A program made the position numbers and the translations under genes. Below are positions 27,429 to 35,526 of a stretch of DNA of 64,000 nucleotides, piece after piece (positions within the stretch are counted from its first letter, which is position 1; every line of letters begins with the position of its first letter). The notes under the pieces are model-generated. The model saw nothing but the letters and a program-made list of their open reading frames with translations. It searched no databases and was not told the DNA's origin. Where the stretch lies: NCBI GenBank assembly GCA_942493265.1, contig OW818688.1, positions 3,410,001 through 3,474,000 on the forward strand, written 5' to 3'. The DNA comes from UBA12481 sp942493265. Its GTDB lineage: Bacteria > Bacteroidota > Bacteroidia > Bacteroidales > UBA12481.

Positions 27429-29200
27429 TGGGACAAACATTTGTAGAAAAGGTGCTTGGCGCACCCGCAGGTGCAATTGTATTTCGTAAACCGGACATCG
27501 TGCTTACGCATGATAACACATCGAGTATTTTCAGCACTTTTAAAAAAATGGGGGCTGAAAAGATTCTCGATCCGGACCAGTGCCTGGTTGTGCTTGATCA
27601 CAATGCCCCGCCAACGGATTCAAAGCTGGCTACTCAGTATCAGACTATTCGCCAGATTGTGAGATCACAGGGCATTAAAAAGTTTCATGATGCCGGCGAC
27701 GGGATATGTCACCAGCTCATGTCATATTATGCCAAACCGGCCATGATAATTGTCGGCAGCGACTCGCACACCTGCACAGCCGGTGCTTTTAACGCTTTTG
27801 CGGCGGGAATCGACCGCACTGAATCTGCAGGGTTATGGAAAAAAGGAGAAACCTGGTTTCTGGTCCCTGAATCCATCAAAATCAATCTGAAAGGAAAATT
27901 GAATCCGGGTGTATTCGCCAAGGATATATCGCTCTATATCATCGGAAAAATAGGTTCAGATGGTGCAAATTATCTTTCCATTGAATTCCATGGTGATGGT
28001 TTGGATTGCCTGAGCATTTCCGACCGGATGACACTGGCCAATCTGGCCTCCGAAATGGGCGCAAAAAATGCCGTCTTCCCGGTTGATTCCGTTCTGGCCG
28101 GATTTCTGGGCTCAGAAAACGGTGCCGTGTGGTCGGATCCGGATGCCCGTTACCTGTTTGAAATGGACATTGATCTTGATACGATTGTTCCACTGGTAGC
28201 TGCTCCGCATCTGGTTGATAACGTGAAAACTGTTGCGGAAACAGCAGGAACCCCAGTACACGAAGGACTGATTGGCACCTGCACCAATGGTCGGATCGAG
28301 GACCTGCGGATAGCCGCTTCGGTTTTAAAAGGCAAAAAGGTTAAGCAGGATTTTCAGTTGCTGGTGATCCCGGCTTCCAAGGAAATTTACCTGCAGGCCA
28401 TTGAAGAAGGGTTGATTACAACTTTTGTTAATTCGGGTGCAACAATATTAAGTTCATCCTGCGGACCTTGTCTGGGAACAGGGCAGGGGATCCCGGCCGA
28501 CGGATTTACGGTGATTTCCACTGCGAACAGGAATTTTAAAGGCCGCATGGGAAATCCGAATTCTCAGATTTACCTTGCTTCGCCGGCTACCGTTGCACAT
28601 ACTGCCTTGCATGGGGAAATTTCCGATCCGCGCGGCGGCAATAATAAAGAAGTTTTCGAATCCGGCCGGCCTGAAGGGAAGACTCCTGAAATTGCCGCCG
28701 GTGAAGACCGCTATGCCCATGGGGTGTGGAACTATGCCGATCAGGATAATCTGAATACGGATCAGATGTTTGCCGGAAATCTCACTTACAATGTGCTGAG
28801 TTCAGATGGAGAAAAGATTGTCGAACACCTGTTTGCCGGATTTGATGCCTCCTTTGCAAAGCGCGTTCAGTTTGGAGATATCATCATTGCCGGTGAAAAT
28901 TTTGGTTGCGGGAGTTCGCGTGAGCACCCATCAGTTGGTTTGGCTTATGCAGGGATCAAAGCGGTGATTGTTAAATCGGTGAATCGGATTTTCTACCGTT
29001 CATCGATAAACCAGGGTCTCCTGCTGATTGTGCATAAAGAGGCGGTGGAAGCATATCAGGGCGATGAACCGATAACAATAGAATTCAGCAAAGGGTTGAT
29101 TAATATTGGCGAAAAGCAGTTTCATTTTGAACCTCTGCCAGAAAAACTGATGGAAATTCTCAATAAAAAAGGACTTGTCAACTGGATACGGGAGCAATAA
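27428..29200 (+). CDS. fused LeuC-LeuD-type hydro-lyase (aconitase superfamily), copy 2
   Basis: 590-residue paralogue of the preceding gene with the same fused layout. Iron-sulfur ligands are intact (LIGTCTNGRIEDL, SSSCGPCLGTG). It has SDSHTCTAGAFNAFAAGI in the large domain and NLNTDQMF, GCGSSREHPSVGL and YRSSINQGLL in the small domain. The loop after the NTDQMF motif is AGNLTYNVLSSDG, unlike copy 1, so the two probably act on different acids or steps. Coupled to copy 1 by a 1-nt overlap; the pair may form a heteromer or catalyse successive isomerisations. Substrate not assigned. Confidence 0.85.
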   Translation: MGQTFVEKVLGAPAGAIVFRKPDIVLTHDNTSSIFSTFKKMGAEKILDPDQCLVVLDHNAPPTDSKLATQYQTIRQIVRSQGIKKFHDAGDGICHQLMSYYAKPAMIIVGSDSHTCTAGAFNAFAAGIDRTESAGLWKKGETWFLVPESIKINLKGKLNPGVFAKDISLYIIGKIGSDGANYLSIEFHGDGLDCLSISDRMTLANLASEMGAKNAVFPVDSVLAGFLGSENGAVWSDPDARYLFEMDIDLDTIVPLVAAPHLVDNVKTVAETAGTPVHEGLIGTCTNGRIEDLRIAASVLKGKKVKQDFQLLVIPASKEIYLQAIEEGLITTFVNSGATILSSSCGPCLGTGQGIPADGFTVISTANRNFKGRMGNPNSQIYLASPATVAHTALHGEISDPRGGNNKEVFESGRPEGKTPEIAAGEDRYAHGVWNYADQDNLNTDQMFAGNLTYNVLSSDGEKIVEHLFAGFDASFAKRVQFGDIIIAGENFGCGSSREHPSVGLAYAGIKAVIVKSVNRIFYRSSINQGLLLIVHKEAVEAYQGDEPITIEFSKGLINIGEKQFHFEPLPEKLMEILNKKGLVNWIREQ

Positions 29201-29211
29201 TATCAGCTAAC

Positions 29212-30432
29212 ATGAACAGGCAGCATAAATTTTATGTTGTCCTGATCGCATTCCTGATGCTGAGTCCGGGAATCGTGACCTGCTCCTATGGACAGGCGCG
29301 CGACAGCGCCAGTCAGCCTCGGCAAAGGGTTTATTCCCTGCAGGTTGCTTCGTCGCGAGAGTTTATCGACCCGGATTACTTCGAACAAAAGTTTAACCTC
29401 TCCGAAAACGTCCATTATGTTGAAAGCGGCGGGTGGTTCCGGTATCTGCTGGGAGCCTGGAAAACTAAAGCCGAAGCTATCAGCCGCCTGGCGGGATTGA
29501 CATTTGATGCATTTGTCATTTCCTATTATGAGAACGGATCGCAGGTTGTGGTCAGAAAAGAGGCTGTAGTGCCGACTGCAATCGGAACAGACACGGTGCC
29601 CGATCGGGAAATTACATTAAGAGATACAATTCAACCTGAACAGGTTGAGTTGGTTACGCCTATTAAAAATGATGCGGAGTTAAAACAGTTGTACAATCTG
29701 AAGGTCAGGGAGGCTGATTCTGCATTCAACCTGGCGAAGGATCTCCTGCTTGCCCGGAAGTTATACCTGGAAGCATCGATCATGGATCCCGAAAAGAATT
29801 ATCCGAAGGATCAGATTGTTGAAATTGATAAGTTGTTGACGCAGAATCAGTCTCAATCGATATTCCCCAAAATTACTTTAAGGATTTATTTGATTGCCGG
29901 ATGTGCATTTACGGGCATTCTGATTGTGCTATTATATTTCCGGCTTAGGGCGAAAAGGAAAAGGGTGGAGGAGGAACATGATGAAGAGTACGGGGAATAT
30001 CCCCGGCTGTTTTCGGAAAATATTTTTGAAGCACCCGCAGATAAAACTCAGGATATTGCACCAGACCCCGTTTTCGGAGTTTCTGAAATACATGATGATT
30101 TGGATTTCAGGCTCAATTCCTTGGACATGCTGCAAAGAATGGCGGCTGAATTGGAGTTGATACGGATAAATATTCAGGATCCTTTCTGTTTTCTCGATCA
30201 TTTACGGCAGGAATTTACTCCGTTGGAGCAGTTGCTGATCCTTGAAACGGTGAAACTTGAAGGGATTGGCTATCCCGATTTTTCCAGATGGCTTAACTCT
30301 CCGAATGAATCGGTTGTGCTGTTTTGTAAGAGAATGCTTGGAAAACAAGTAATTAAGGATTTTCCTGAAACAGGAGAGGAGGAAGCCCAACAGGCTGCCC
30401 TTAAGATTCTGAACCGGCATTTCGGCAGGTGA
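29212..30432 (+). CDS. SPOR-like / single-pass membrane protein of unknown function
   Basis: 406 residues, not recognised as a named family. An N-terminal signal peptide (MNRQHKFYVVLIAFLMLSPG) is followed by a SPOR-like domain at about 40-100 (VYSLQVASSREF, YVESGGWFRYLLGAWKTKAEA), whose family binds denuded septal peptidoglycan. Next is a TPR-like unit at about 155-205 (ADSAFNLAKDLLLARKLYLEA, YPKDQIVEIDKLL), one transmembrane helix near 225-245, and a cytoplasmic C-terminal region (LEQLLILETVKLEGIGYPDFSRWL) that looks helical-repeat-like. It starts 11 nt after the hydro-lyase pair. The layout suggests a link between periplasmic cell wall and a cytoplasmic partner. Confidence 0.75.
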   Translation: MNRQHKFYVVLIAFLMLSPGIVTCSYGQARDSASQPRQRVYSLQVASSREFIDPDYFEQKFNLSENVHYVESGGWFRYLLGAWKTKAEAISRLAGLTFDAFVISYYENGSQVVVRKEAVVPTAIGTDTVPDREITLRDTIQPEQVELVTPIKNDAELKQLYNLKVREADSAFNLAKDLLLARKLYLEASIMDPEKNYPKDQIVEIDKLLTQNQSQSIFPKITLRIYLIAGCAFTGILIVLLYFRLRAKRKRVEEEHDEEYGEYPRLFSENIFEAPADKTQDIAPDPVFGVSEIHDDLDFRLNSLDMLQRMAAELELIRINIQDPFCFLDHLRQEFTPLEQLLILETVKLEGIGYPDFSRWLNSPNESVVLFCKRMLGKQVIKDFPETGEEEAQQAALKILNRHFGR

Positions 30433-30454
30433 TTGGAGCCTCGGGCGTTCAGTC

Positions 30455-30485
30455 TTGCTTATTTCCTCAAATCCTGTTATCTTTG
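30455..30485 (+). promoter_or_regulatory. -33/-7 promoter of tRNA-Arg
   Basis: TTG at 30455-30457 and TATCTTTG at 30478-30485 are spaced 20 nt, a full match to the Bacteroidota consensus. Transcription would start a few bases before the mature tRNA 5' end at 30496. Confidence 0.65.
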
Positions 30486-30495
30486 CGGTCCTTTT

Positions 30496-30569
30496 GGTCT
30501 CGTAGCTCAGCTGGATAGAGCAGCAGCCTTCTAAGCTGCGGGTCGTGGGTTCGAATCCCGCCGGGATCA
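30496..30569 (+). tRNA. tRNA-Arg (anticodon TCT)
   Basis: 74-nt cloverleaf: acceptor GGTCTCG/CGGGATC with two G-T wobbles, D-stem GCTC/GAGC, anticodon stem GCAGC/GCTGC with loop CTTCTAA giving anticodon TCT (reads AGA), 5-nt variable loop, T-arm GTGGG-TTCGAAT-CCCGC, discriminator A. The CCA end is not encoded. Confidence 0.95.
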
Positions 30570-30580
30570 CAAAAAAACAG

Positions 30581-30622
30581 ACCTCCAGGCATCTGTACAA
30601 CAAGGTGTTTAGAGGTTTTTTT
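30581..30622 (+). terminator. possible terminator after tRNA-Arg
   Basis: ACCTC (30581-30585) can pair with GAGGT (30612-30616) just before a run of T residues to 30622. The loop is long (about 26 nt) and the stem short, so this is weak. Confidence 0.3.
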
Positions 30623-30636
30623 ATTCAGGCTTCCGG

Positions 30637-31923
30637 TTATTTCTTCAGGCAGCGGACCGAAAATCCGTAACTACGGTTAAAGAACTTCCGGCTCACCTCA
30701 TCGAAATTGTAGTAGAGGCATCGGTCCCAGGCATATACCGTGCCTTCTCCCTGTGACGACCAGAAATAGGAGAACTCGCCCAACAAGTCGAATCCGCCGT
30801 AAAAGTAACGGTAACCACCGGGCATGGCATTGAAGCCGCTGCTGTTATTCGTGGGCTGATCATAGCCCACATTTCCCGGACCATCATCTAAATACCAACC
30901 AAAGGTGGAAGCCATTGATTTGGCGATCTTGTTACCGTCTCCTTCATGCCCGTACCCATTTTTGGCCAGGAAATCCGTTAACTGGTTCCAGTCTTTTTCG
31001 GAAGGAAGGCGCCAGCCATCAGGACATGCTGTCAGAGCAGCTTCCCAATTGTACAAAACCCCATATATCGTGTAATTCGGTTCCCCCATGGCTTCACCTA
31101 CCCGGTTGCCCTCATAGCCAAAAACATAATAGTGCTTATCAGTGTTCGAACCTTCCGAAGACGGACTGACCTCAGGCAACCATGCAAGATTCTCAATCAT
31201 CCAGGTTTGGGTGCCAATAGTTTTATACGCATAGATCCGGCCATGGTAGTCAAAGGTCTCATAACCCTCGGTACCGTCGTAGGTGACAAAAAGTTGTTTG
31301 GTCGCCCGGCTGGTCAGTCCCCCTTCATCTTTAACCTCGAGCCTGATCAAATAGGTTCCCGCATTTGAAAATTGATGACTGGCTACTTTCTCCGGCGAAT
31401 AATCCGTATCCCAGCTTCCATCATTCTCCCAGTCCCAGCGCACCTCCAATTGCTCTGACGGTGTCTCCTGATCCGTTGATCCTGAGGCATCAAAGCTGAA
31501 TTTTGTGGAAGGATCACCAATCGGAGGCGAAATGGTGAAAAAGGCAATGGGTTTATAATCAAGGATTTTTGGAATAACGGTGAATGTGACGGGGTTAGAT
31601 TCACCCCGATTGCCATATGCATCATTCGCATAGGCCCGCACCAAATGGCTACCCGGTTTTCCAGAACCCGACCATAAGGTTTCATACGGTTTATCGACCC
31701 GTTCCAAAACCTTTACCCCGTCGATATAGGCTTGCACCATGAGAATCCCATGCTCATCCTGAGCATCAATCCGTATCCAAATGCTGCTATCTTCCCCGGT
31801 TTCGTAATTATTGGCCGGTGAAAGAATGGAGACGGTTGGGGGTGTGGTATCCTTTTCTACCGGTTTTGTACACATGACACAAAGGACTATGAAGGTGATG
31901 ATCGGGAGGAGAAACTTTTTCAT
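30637..31923 (-). CDS. FISUMP-domain lipoprotein with Ig-like and PKD domains
   Basis: 428-residue predicted surface lipoprotein: signal MKKFLLPIITFIVLCVMC with lipobox, an Ig-like domain (about 25-115, PPTVSILSPANNYETG), a PKD domain (about 120-210, FDASGSTDQE...WDWENDGSWDTDY), and a C-terminal Fibrobacter-succinogenes major paralogous domain (about 215-428). The latter shows IGTQTWMIENLAWLP, YGVLYNWEAALTACPDGWRLPSEKDWNQL, GGYRYFYGG, FWSSQGEG and the closing YGFSVRCLKK. The family is of unknown function; it is thought to be surface-exposed and ligand-binding. This is one of three intact FISUMP genes in the window. A TATCTTTA element (one mismatch) lies upstream. Confidence 0.88.
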   Translation of the reverse strand: MKKFLLPIITFIVLCVMCTKPVEKDTTPPTVSILSPANNYETGEDSSIWIRIDAQDEHGILMVQAYIDGVKVLERVDKPYETLWSGSGKPGSHLVRAYANDAYGNRGESNPVTFTVIPKILDYKPIAFFTISPPIGDPSTKFSFDASGSTDQETPSEQLEVRWDWENDGSWDTDYSPEKVASHQFSNAGTYLIRLEVKDEGGLTSRATKQLFVTYDGTEGYETFDYHGRIYAYKTIGTQTWMIENLAWLPEVSPSSEGSNTDKHYYVFGYEGNRVGEAMGEPNYTIYGVLYNWEAALTACPDGWRLPSEKDWNQLTDFLAKNGYGHEGDGNKIAKSMASTFGWYLDDGPGNVGYDQPTNNSSGFNAMPGGYRYFYGGFDLLGEFSYFWSSQGEGTVYAWDRCLYYNFDEVSRKFFNRSYGFSVRCLKK

Positions 31924-32088
31924 GGGCAGCCAGTTTGGGAACTGAGAAGATTTTATCCTTTTAAAGATACTGTTTTTGCAAATCTCTGCATGGAAGATTT
32001 TGCGGGTTCCAAAACAGCCGATAGGAGGAGGACCTACCTGGTCAAGGTGCGTTTATTAATGGCATCACTGAAGTGGATTCGCCTCCTT

Positions 32089-33324
32089 CTATTTCGTAGT
32101 GATCACAATGGCGCCGTATTTCGCCTTGTCACCATACTCTTTCACGGCATCGTTGGGATCCAGCATTTTGATGGTGTTAATCACTATGGACTTGCCCTTC
32201 GTCCATTCATCGTTATTATCTATTTTCCCGTCAACCATAATCAGCCGCTCTTTCCCTTTAGGGTCGTTAATGGTAATGGAATAAATTTTCAGATCAACGT
32301 CATCACCTTTAACTTGGACCGAATCCTGGTTGTTTGACTCTTTTTTGTTCTTTTTATTATCCTGCTTTTCCGACTTAACCACTACCTGGCCGGAGCCGGA
32401 TTCCGTTCCGGTGGGCTTCATCGACCAGGCCGAAAAGGTTACTAAAAGCATAACGGTAAAAGGCACAATCAACAGATCCTTGATCCGGTTGATCAAACGG
32501 GTATCTTTTTTGTTCATCATTTCAATACGTTTTTTAATTAAACCCTGGTTAAAACTGTTGACCATCGATATTCTCCGCTCCCCGACACTGCTGGCCAGCA
32601 ATGCATATTGGTACGATCTTACATCGGTATACACGGATAATAATCTGCGGTCAACGAAAAATTCATTGTTGGTTACAACATTCTTTTTGAGCATCCACAC
32701 AAAGGGATTAAACCATTGAAAAACAACCAGGATCTCTGAAAGCAGCAGGTCGATTGAATGCCACTGACGGTAATGAATCCTTTCATGACAGATGACTTTT
32801 TCCAGATCCGGGTGATTCCGTTTCTGCTGCGGAATCACCAGCCAGCGAAAAATTGAAAAGGGGGATACCTGATGCGCAGTAATCACCAGGATCATTTCAG
32901 AAAGTCGTTGGTGCTCCGATCTGATTATCAGGCGGATGATACCTGAGTAACTCAGAATCATCCGCAACAGGAAAAACAGGACACCCGCCAGATAAATCCC
33001 GATCAGGATTGAGTTCCAGGGGATTGGGGTATTCGCAGAGGTAATTTCAGATACCTGTTGGGAAAAGGGCAGGGTGCCGGCCTCCGGCTGGATCGTACCA
33101 GGCGAAATTATCCGGATGATTACCTGCCAGGGCATTTTTTCTGCCAGTGCTGAGGTGGTGGAAAACCGGATCAAGGGGATCACTGCAGGTAGAAGAATGC
33201 TTATTAATAAATAGATGCGGTTTCGGAGAAAGAATGTCTCCTTCCTGAACAGTACCCAATAAACCAAAATGCACAGCAGGTACATCAGCGCAGCTTTTAA
33301 CAGATAGGACACCAGCGGAGTCAT
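32089..33324 (-). CDS. BlaR1-like M56 metallopeptidase with plug-like C-terminal motif
   Basis: 411-residue membrane protein. Several transmembrane helices precede the zinc motif HERIH (ICHERIHYRQWHSIDLLL) typical of M56/BlaR1 proteases, which cleave the paired repressor. After another membrane segment (about 270-290) the C-terminus does not hold the penicillin-binding sensor of classical BlaR1. It ends instead in a short extracytoplasmic region with NTIKMLDPNDAVKEYG and KYGAIVITTK, resembling part of the plug motif of TonB receptors, as often seen in Bacteroidota. The ATG overlaps the blaI-like stop by 4 nt (ATGA). No beta-lactamase gene is present. Confidence 0.85.
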   Translation of the reverse strand: MTPLVSYLLKAALMYLLCILVYWVLFRKETFFLRNRIYLLISILLPAVIPLIRFSTTSALAEKMPWQVIIRIISPGTIQPEAGTLPFSQQVSEITSANTPIPWNSILIGIYLAGVLFFLLRMILSYSGIIRLIIRSEHQRLSEMILVITAHQVSPFSIFRWLVIPQQKRNHPDLEKVICHERIHYRQWHSIDLLLSEILVVFQWFNPFVWMLKKNVVTNNEFFVDRRLLSVYTDVRSYQYALLASSVGERRISMVNSFNQGLIKKRIEMMNKKDTRLINRIKDLLIVPFTVMLLVTFSAWSMKPTGTESGSGQVVVKSEKQDNKKNKKESNNQDSVQVKGDDVDLKIYSITINDPKGKERLIMVDGKIDNNDEWTKGKSIVINTIKMLDPNDAVKEYGDKAKYGAIVITTK

Positions 33325-33680
33325 TTTTTTCCTTTCTCGATCATATCAATGATCTCTTTCAATTCTTCCACACTGATGTTCTGCTCCTTCGCAAAGAAGG
33401 AAACCACATTCTTGTAAGAGCCGAAATAGTTGCCGACCAAATCAGACATAAACTCCTTGCGGTACTCCTCCATCTGTACCAGCGGAAAATACTCATGGGT
33501 GTTGCCATAGGCCTTGTGACCCACATACCCCTTCTCCTCCAGCAAACGGACCATCGTGGAAAGGGTGTTGTAATGCGGCTTGGGATCGGAATAGTTCTCC
33601 AGAAGGTCCTTCACGAACCCTCTTCCGAGAGTCCATAATACCTGCATGGCCTGCTCCTCTTTTTTTGTCAGTTTTTCCAT
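33321..33680 (-). CDS. BlaI/MecI-family transcriptional repressor
   Basis: 119-residue winged-helix repressor: MEKLTKKEEQAMQVLWTLGRGFVKDLLENYSDPKPHYNTLSTMVRLLEEKGYVGHK matches the DNA-binding domain, followed by the dimerisation and cleavage region (SYKNVVSFFAKEQNISVEELKEII). In this family the repressor binds a palindromic operator and is inactivated by its M56 protease partner, encoded next. The palindrome at 33705-33718 is the likely operator. Regulated targets beyond its own operon are unknown. Confidence 0.93.
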   Translation of the reverse strand: MEKLTKKEEQAMQVLWTLGRGFVKDLLENYSDPKPHYNTLSTMVRLLEEKGYVGHKAYGNTHEYFPLVQMEEYRKEFMSDLVGNYFGSYKNVVSFFAKEQNISVEELKEIIDMIEKGKK

Positions 33681-33684
33681 GCAT

Positions 33685-33718
33685 TAAAGATATAACGGGT
33701 TTTCTAGTTTGCAAACTA
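33685..33718 (-). promoter_or_regulatory. promoter and operator of the BlaI/BlaR1-like operon
   Basis: On the minus strand TTTG (33712-33715) and TATCTTTA (33685-33692) are spaced 19 nt apart. The perfect 14-bp palindrome TAGTTTGCAAACTA (33705-33718) covers the -33 TTTG, so bound repressor would block the polymerase. It lies 25-38 nt upstream of the repressor ATG. Confidence 0.7.
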
Positions 33719-33912
33719 AAAAAGCAGTTATTTACCGAAAATTAGCAAGGATTATTCACCAATTTTCATAGAAAAGGGGGCAAGTTATTGTAATTGTGCG
33801 AATTAAACCTGACTAAATCATTAAGCCGTTTTGAAAATGATCTGAATATGCGATTACGGCTCCACCGGTTTCCGGACCCATCATCCGCTACAATTCAAAC
33901 AATCAGAATAAC

Positions 33913-34124
33913 TCAATTGTCCTTTACGCAGTGGACAGAAAGTCCATTTCCATTGTCCCAATGGCGTTCTATCCCTTGAAAGGTGTTATATAGGTTGCGA
34001 ATCCATCCAGCCGTCAGTTTGTAAGGAGTAGAAGACCAAAAAGGGGAGTGTTTTTCGAGCAGGAAAAGCACACAGCCAGCAAGACAATGGTGGGCAGTAG
34101 ATTTATAATGGGTTTAGTTTTCAT
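33913..34124 (-). pseudogene. FISUMP lipoprotein gene with internal deletion
   Basis: An ATG at 34122-34124 overlaps the end of the upstream FISUMP gene (ATGAAAACTAA). It starts a good lipoprotein signal peptide, MKTKPIINLLPTIVLL followed by AVCFSC and SKNTP, in a frame that stops after 36 codons. From about 34041 a different frame encodes a typical FISUMP tail: FWSSTPYKLTAGW, IRNLYNTFQGIERHW and NGLSVHCVKDN, ending at TGA 33913-33915. The tail frame is also in frame with, and open from, the stop codon of the upstream FISUMP gene. Best reading: a fourth FISUMP gene lost most of its middle, joining 5' and 3' ends out of frame. Positions 33719-33912 hold nothing recognisable. Confidence 0.75.
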
Positions 34125-35115
34125 CTTTCAAGCAACAGACAGAGAAACCTTCAAGGTCATCATTTGACCTCCGGTCAACGCCTATATATGATATCCCGTA
34201 ATTTTCATATGCGTAAATACTCCTGTTAAGGCTCAAAATATTGGTAGGAGAAAGATATCCCGCACTCATACCGGCAGTAGAAAACGACCATTTTCCATCA
34301 AGGTTGGACCCTGAACGGGAAATATACTCGATTAATCCACCAGGCACGGCATTGAACCCACAGCTGTTATTGCCGGACCAAAGGATATCGGACATCAGGC
34401 TCATCGCAACACTCCTTGAATTTCCATCCCCCCGGTTAAATAGCTCAGCTATTGCTGGATCCATTCCCAGGAATATCTCAAGCGTTTTCCATTCTTCATC
34501 GGTTGACAAATGCCATCCCGCCGGGCAGGCTCTTTGAGCGGATTCACGGCCATAAAGGACTCCATATTTCTTGTAATTGGAAGTTTGTTTGGGTTCAATC
34601 GTTGACGCACCACCGTAACCATTAATATAATATCCTGAAGGATTTCCGAGGAGAGAAGTAACCCACGGCAGGAATGCCAGGTTTTCCGCCATCCAGGTTT
34701 GATTGCCTATTTTCACCCACTTATAGGTGTGTCCATCGCGCAAATCGGTGAAAGTGCCGGGGCGATCTATTACCACAATTTTAATGCTATCGACATCTCC
34801 CAAATCATCCGTTTTATCGGAAATGCGAAGCTGAATAACGTAATCTCCCGGGATTTTGGGCGCAATCCATCTTCCGGTCCGGTTAAATGGATCCGGAGCA
34901 AATGTACCAACCAGACTTGTCCAATGAATCTCGATGCTATCACCCTCAGCATCAGAATAATCGAAACTGAGTTGGACTGTATCGCCGGGAAAAACTGAAT
35001 CAGGATCGGCAATGATACTTTTTATGATTGGTGGAGTATTCTCCAAAGTGGGATTACATTTTTCGCAGAAAAGAACCAGGGCTGTAACCATCAGAAATAA
35101 CGTCAGCCTTCTCAT
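34114..35115 (-). CDS. FISUMP-domain protein, predicted lipoprotein
   Basis: 333 residues from ATG 35115; the in-frame upstream start is rejected because MRRLTLFLMVTALVLFC forms the signal/lipobox. An Ig-like or PKD-like domain (about 20-125, IIKSIIADPDSVFPGDTVQLSFDYSDAEGD) precedes the FISUMP domain (IGNQTWMAENLAFLPW, KYGVLYGRESAQRACPAGWHLSTDEEW, GFNAVPGG, closing EGFSVCCLKDEN). The tail before the terminal motif lacks the usual FWSS and is longer than in relatives, so it is diverged or was recombined. The broken FISUMP gene overlaps its stop. Confidence 0.85.
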   Translation of the reverse strand: MRRLTLFLMVTALVLFCEKCNPTLENTPPIIKSIIADPDSVFPGDTVQLSFDYSDAEGDSIEIHWTSLVGTFAPDPFNRTGRWIAPKIPGDYVIQLRISDKTDDLGDVDSIKIVVIDRPGTFTDLRDGHTYKWVKIGNQTWMAENLAFLPWVTSLLGNPSGYYINGYGGASTIEPKQTSNYKKYGVLYGRESAQRACPAGWHLSTDEEWKTLEIFLGMDPAIAELFNRGDGNSRSVAMSLMSDILWSGNNSCGFNAVPGGLIEYISRSGSNLDGKWSFSTAGMSAGYLSPTNILSLNRSIYAYENYGISYIGVDRRSNDDLEGFSVCCLKDEN

Positions 35116-35197
35116 GTTTGGATTGGGTTGGTAGAGTCCCACTAAAGTACCACTTTTATCCATAACACTTGTTTGTCTGGTAGCACCGGTCAGGCGG

Positions 35198-35425
35198 TCA
35201 TTTTAAACCCGCAATTAGCAGGATCGGGTTATCATCAACGGACGAGCGCTTGATCAGGTCGGTAAACTCCTTGTTCAGTGCCGGATTCTTTGCTTTCTTA
35301 TTATCGATCCTGCCTTTTGCCAGTTGTTCTTTAAGGTCGGTAACCTGGTAGGCACAGGCCGCCTCGGTCATCGATATTTTAATCGTGGTGGTAAACAATG
35401 GCCCGCCGCAAAAATCGTTTACAAA
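35198..35425 (-). pseudogene. possible remnant of a 6-bladed beta-propeller-type gene end
   Basis: A minus-strand frame is open from about 35425 to the stop at 35198-35200 with no good start codon. It encodes ...AYQVTDLKEQLAKGRIDNKKA and ends SVDDNPILLIAGLK. The ending DDNP-hydrophobic resembles the C-terminus of Bacteroidota 6-bladed beta-propeller lipoproteins as I remember them; this is a weak call. A short real gene is the alternative. The rest of the gap 35116-35526 holds the cytochrome promoter. Confidence 0.3.
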
Positions 35426-35494
35426 TCAGCAATCCACCCTGAATATCCACCTTATTTTCCAGATTTATGGTATATATACAAGTGTATTTATTTA

Positions 35495-35502
35495 TATATT
35501 TG
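35495..35502 (+). promoter_or_regulatory. -7 promoter element of the cytochrome operon
   Basis: TATATTTG, an exact TAnnTTTG match 24 nt before the cytochrome ATG, within an AT-rich stretch. Confidence 0.45.
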
Positions 35503-35526
35503 GATATCATCTAATACCTAAAAGCT

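Noticed and set aside
30496..30640. Integration site of a genomic island at tRNA-Arg
   Set aside because: No integrase gene and no second copy of the tRNA 3' end was seen in the window.
32089..33680. Beta-lactam resistance operon
   Set aside because: No beta-lactamase or penicillin-binding sensor is present; the BlaI/BlaR1-like pair is probably a general protease-repressor switch.
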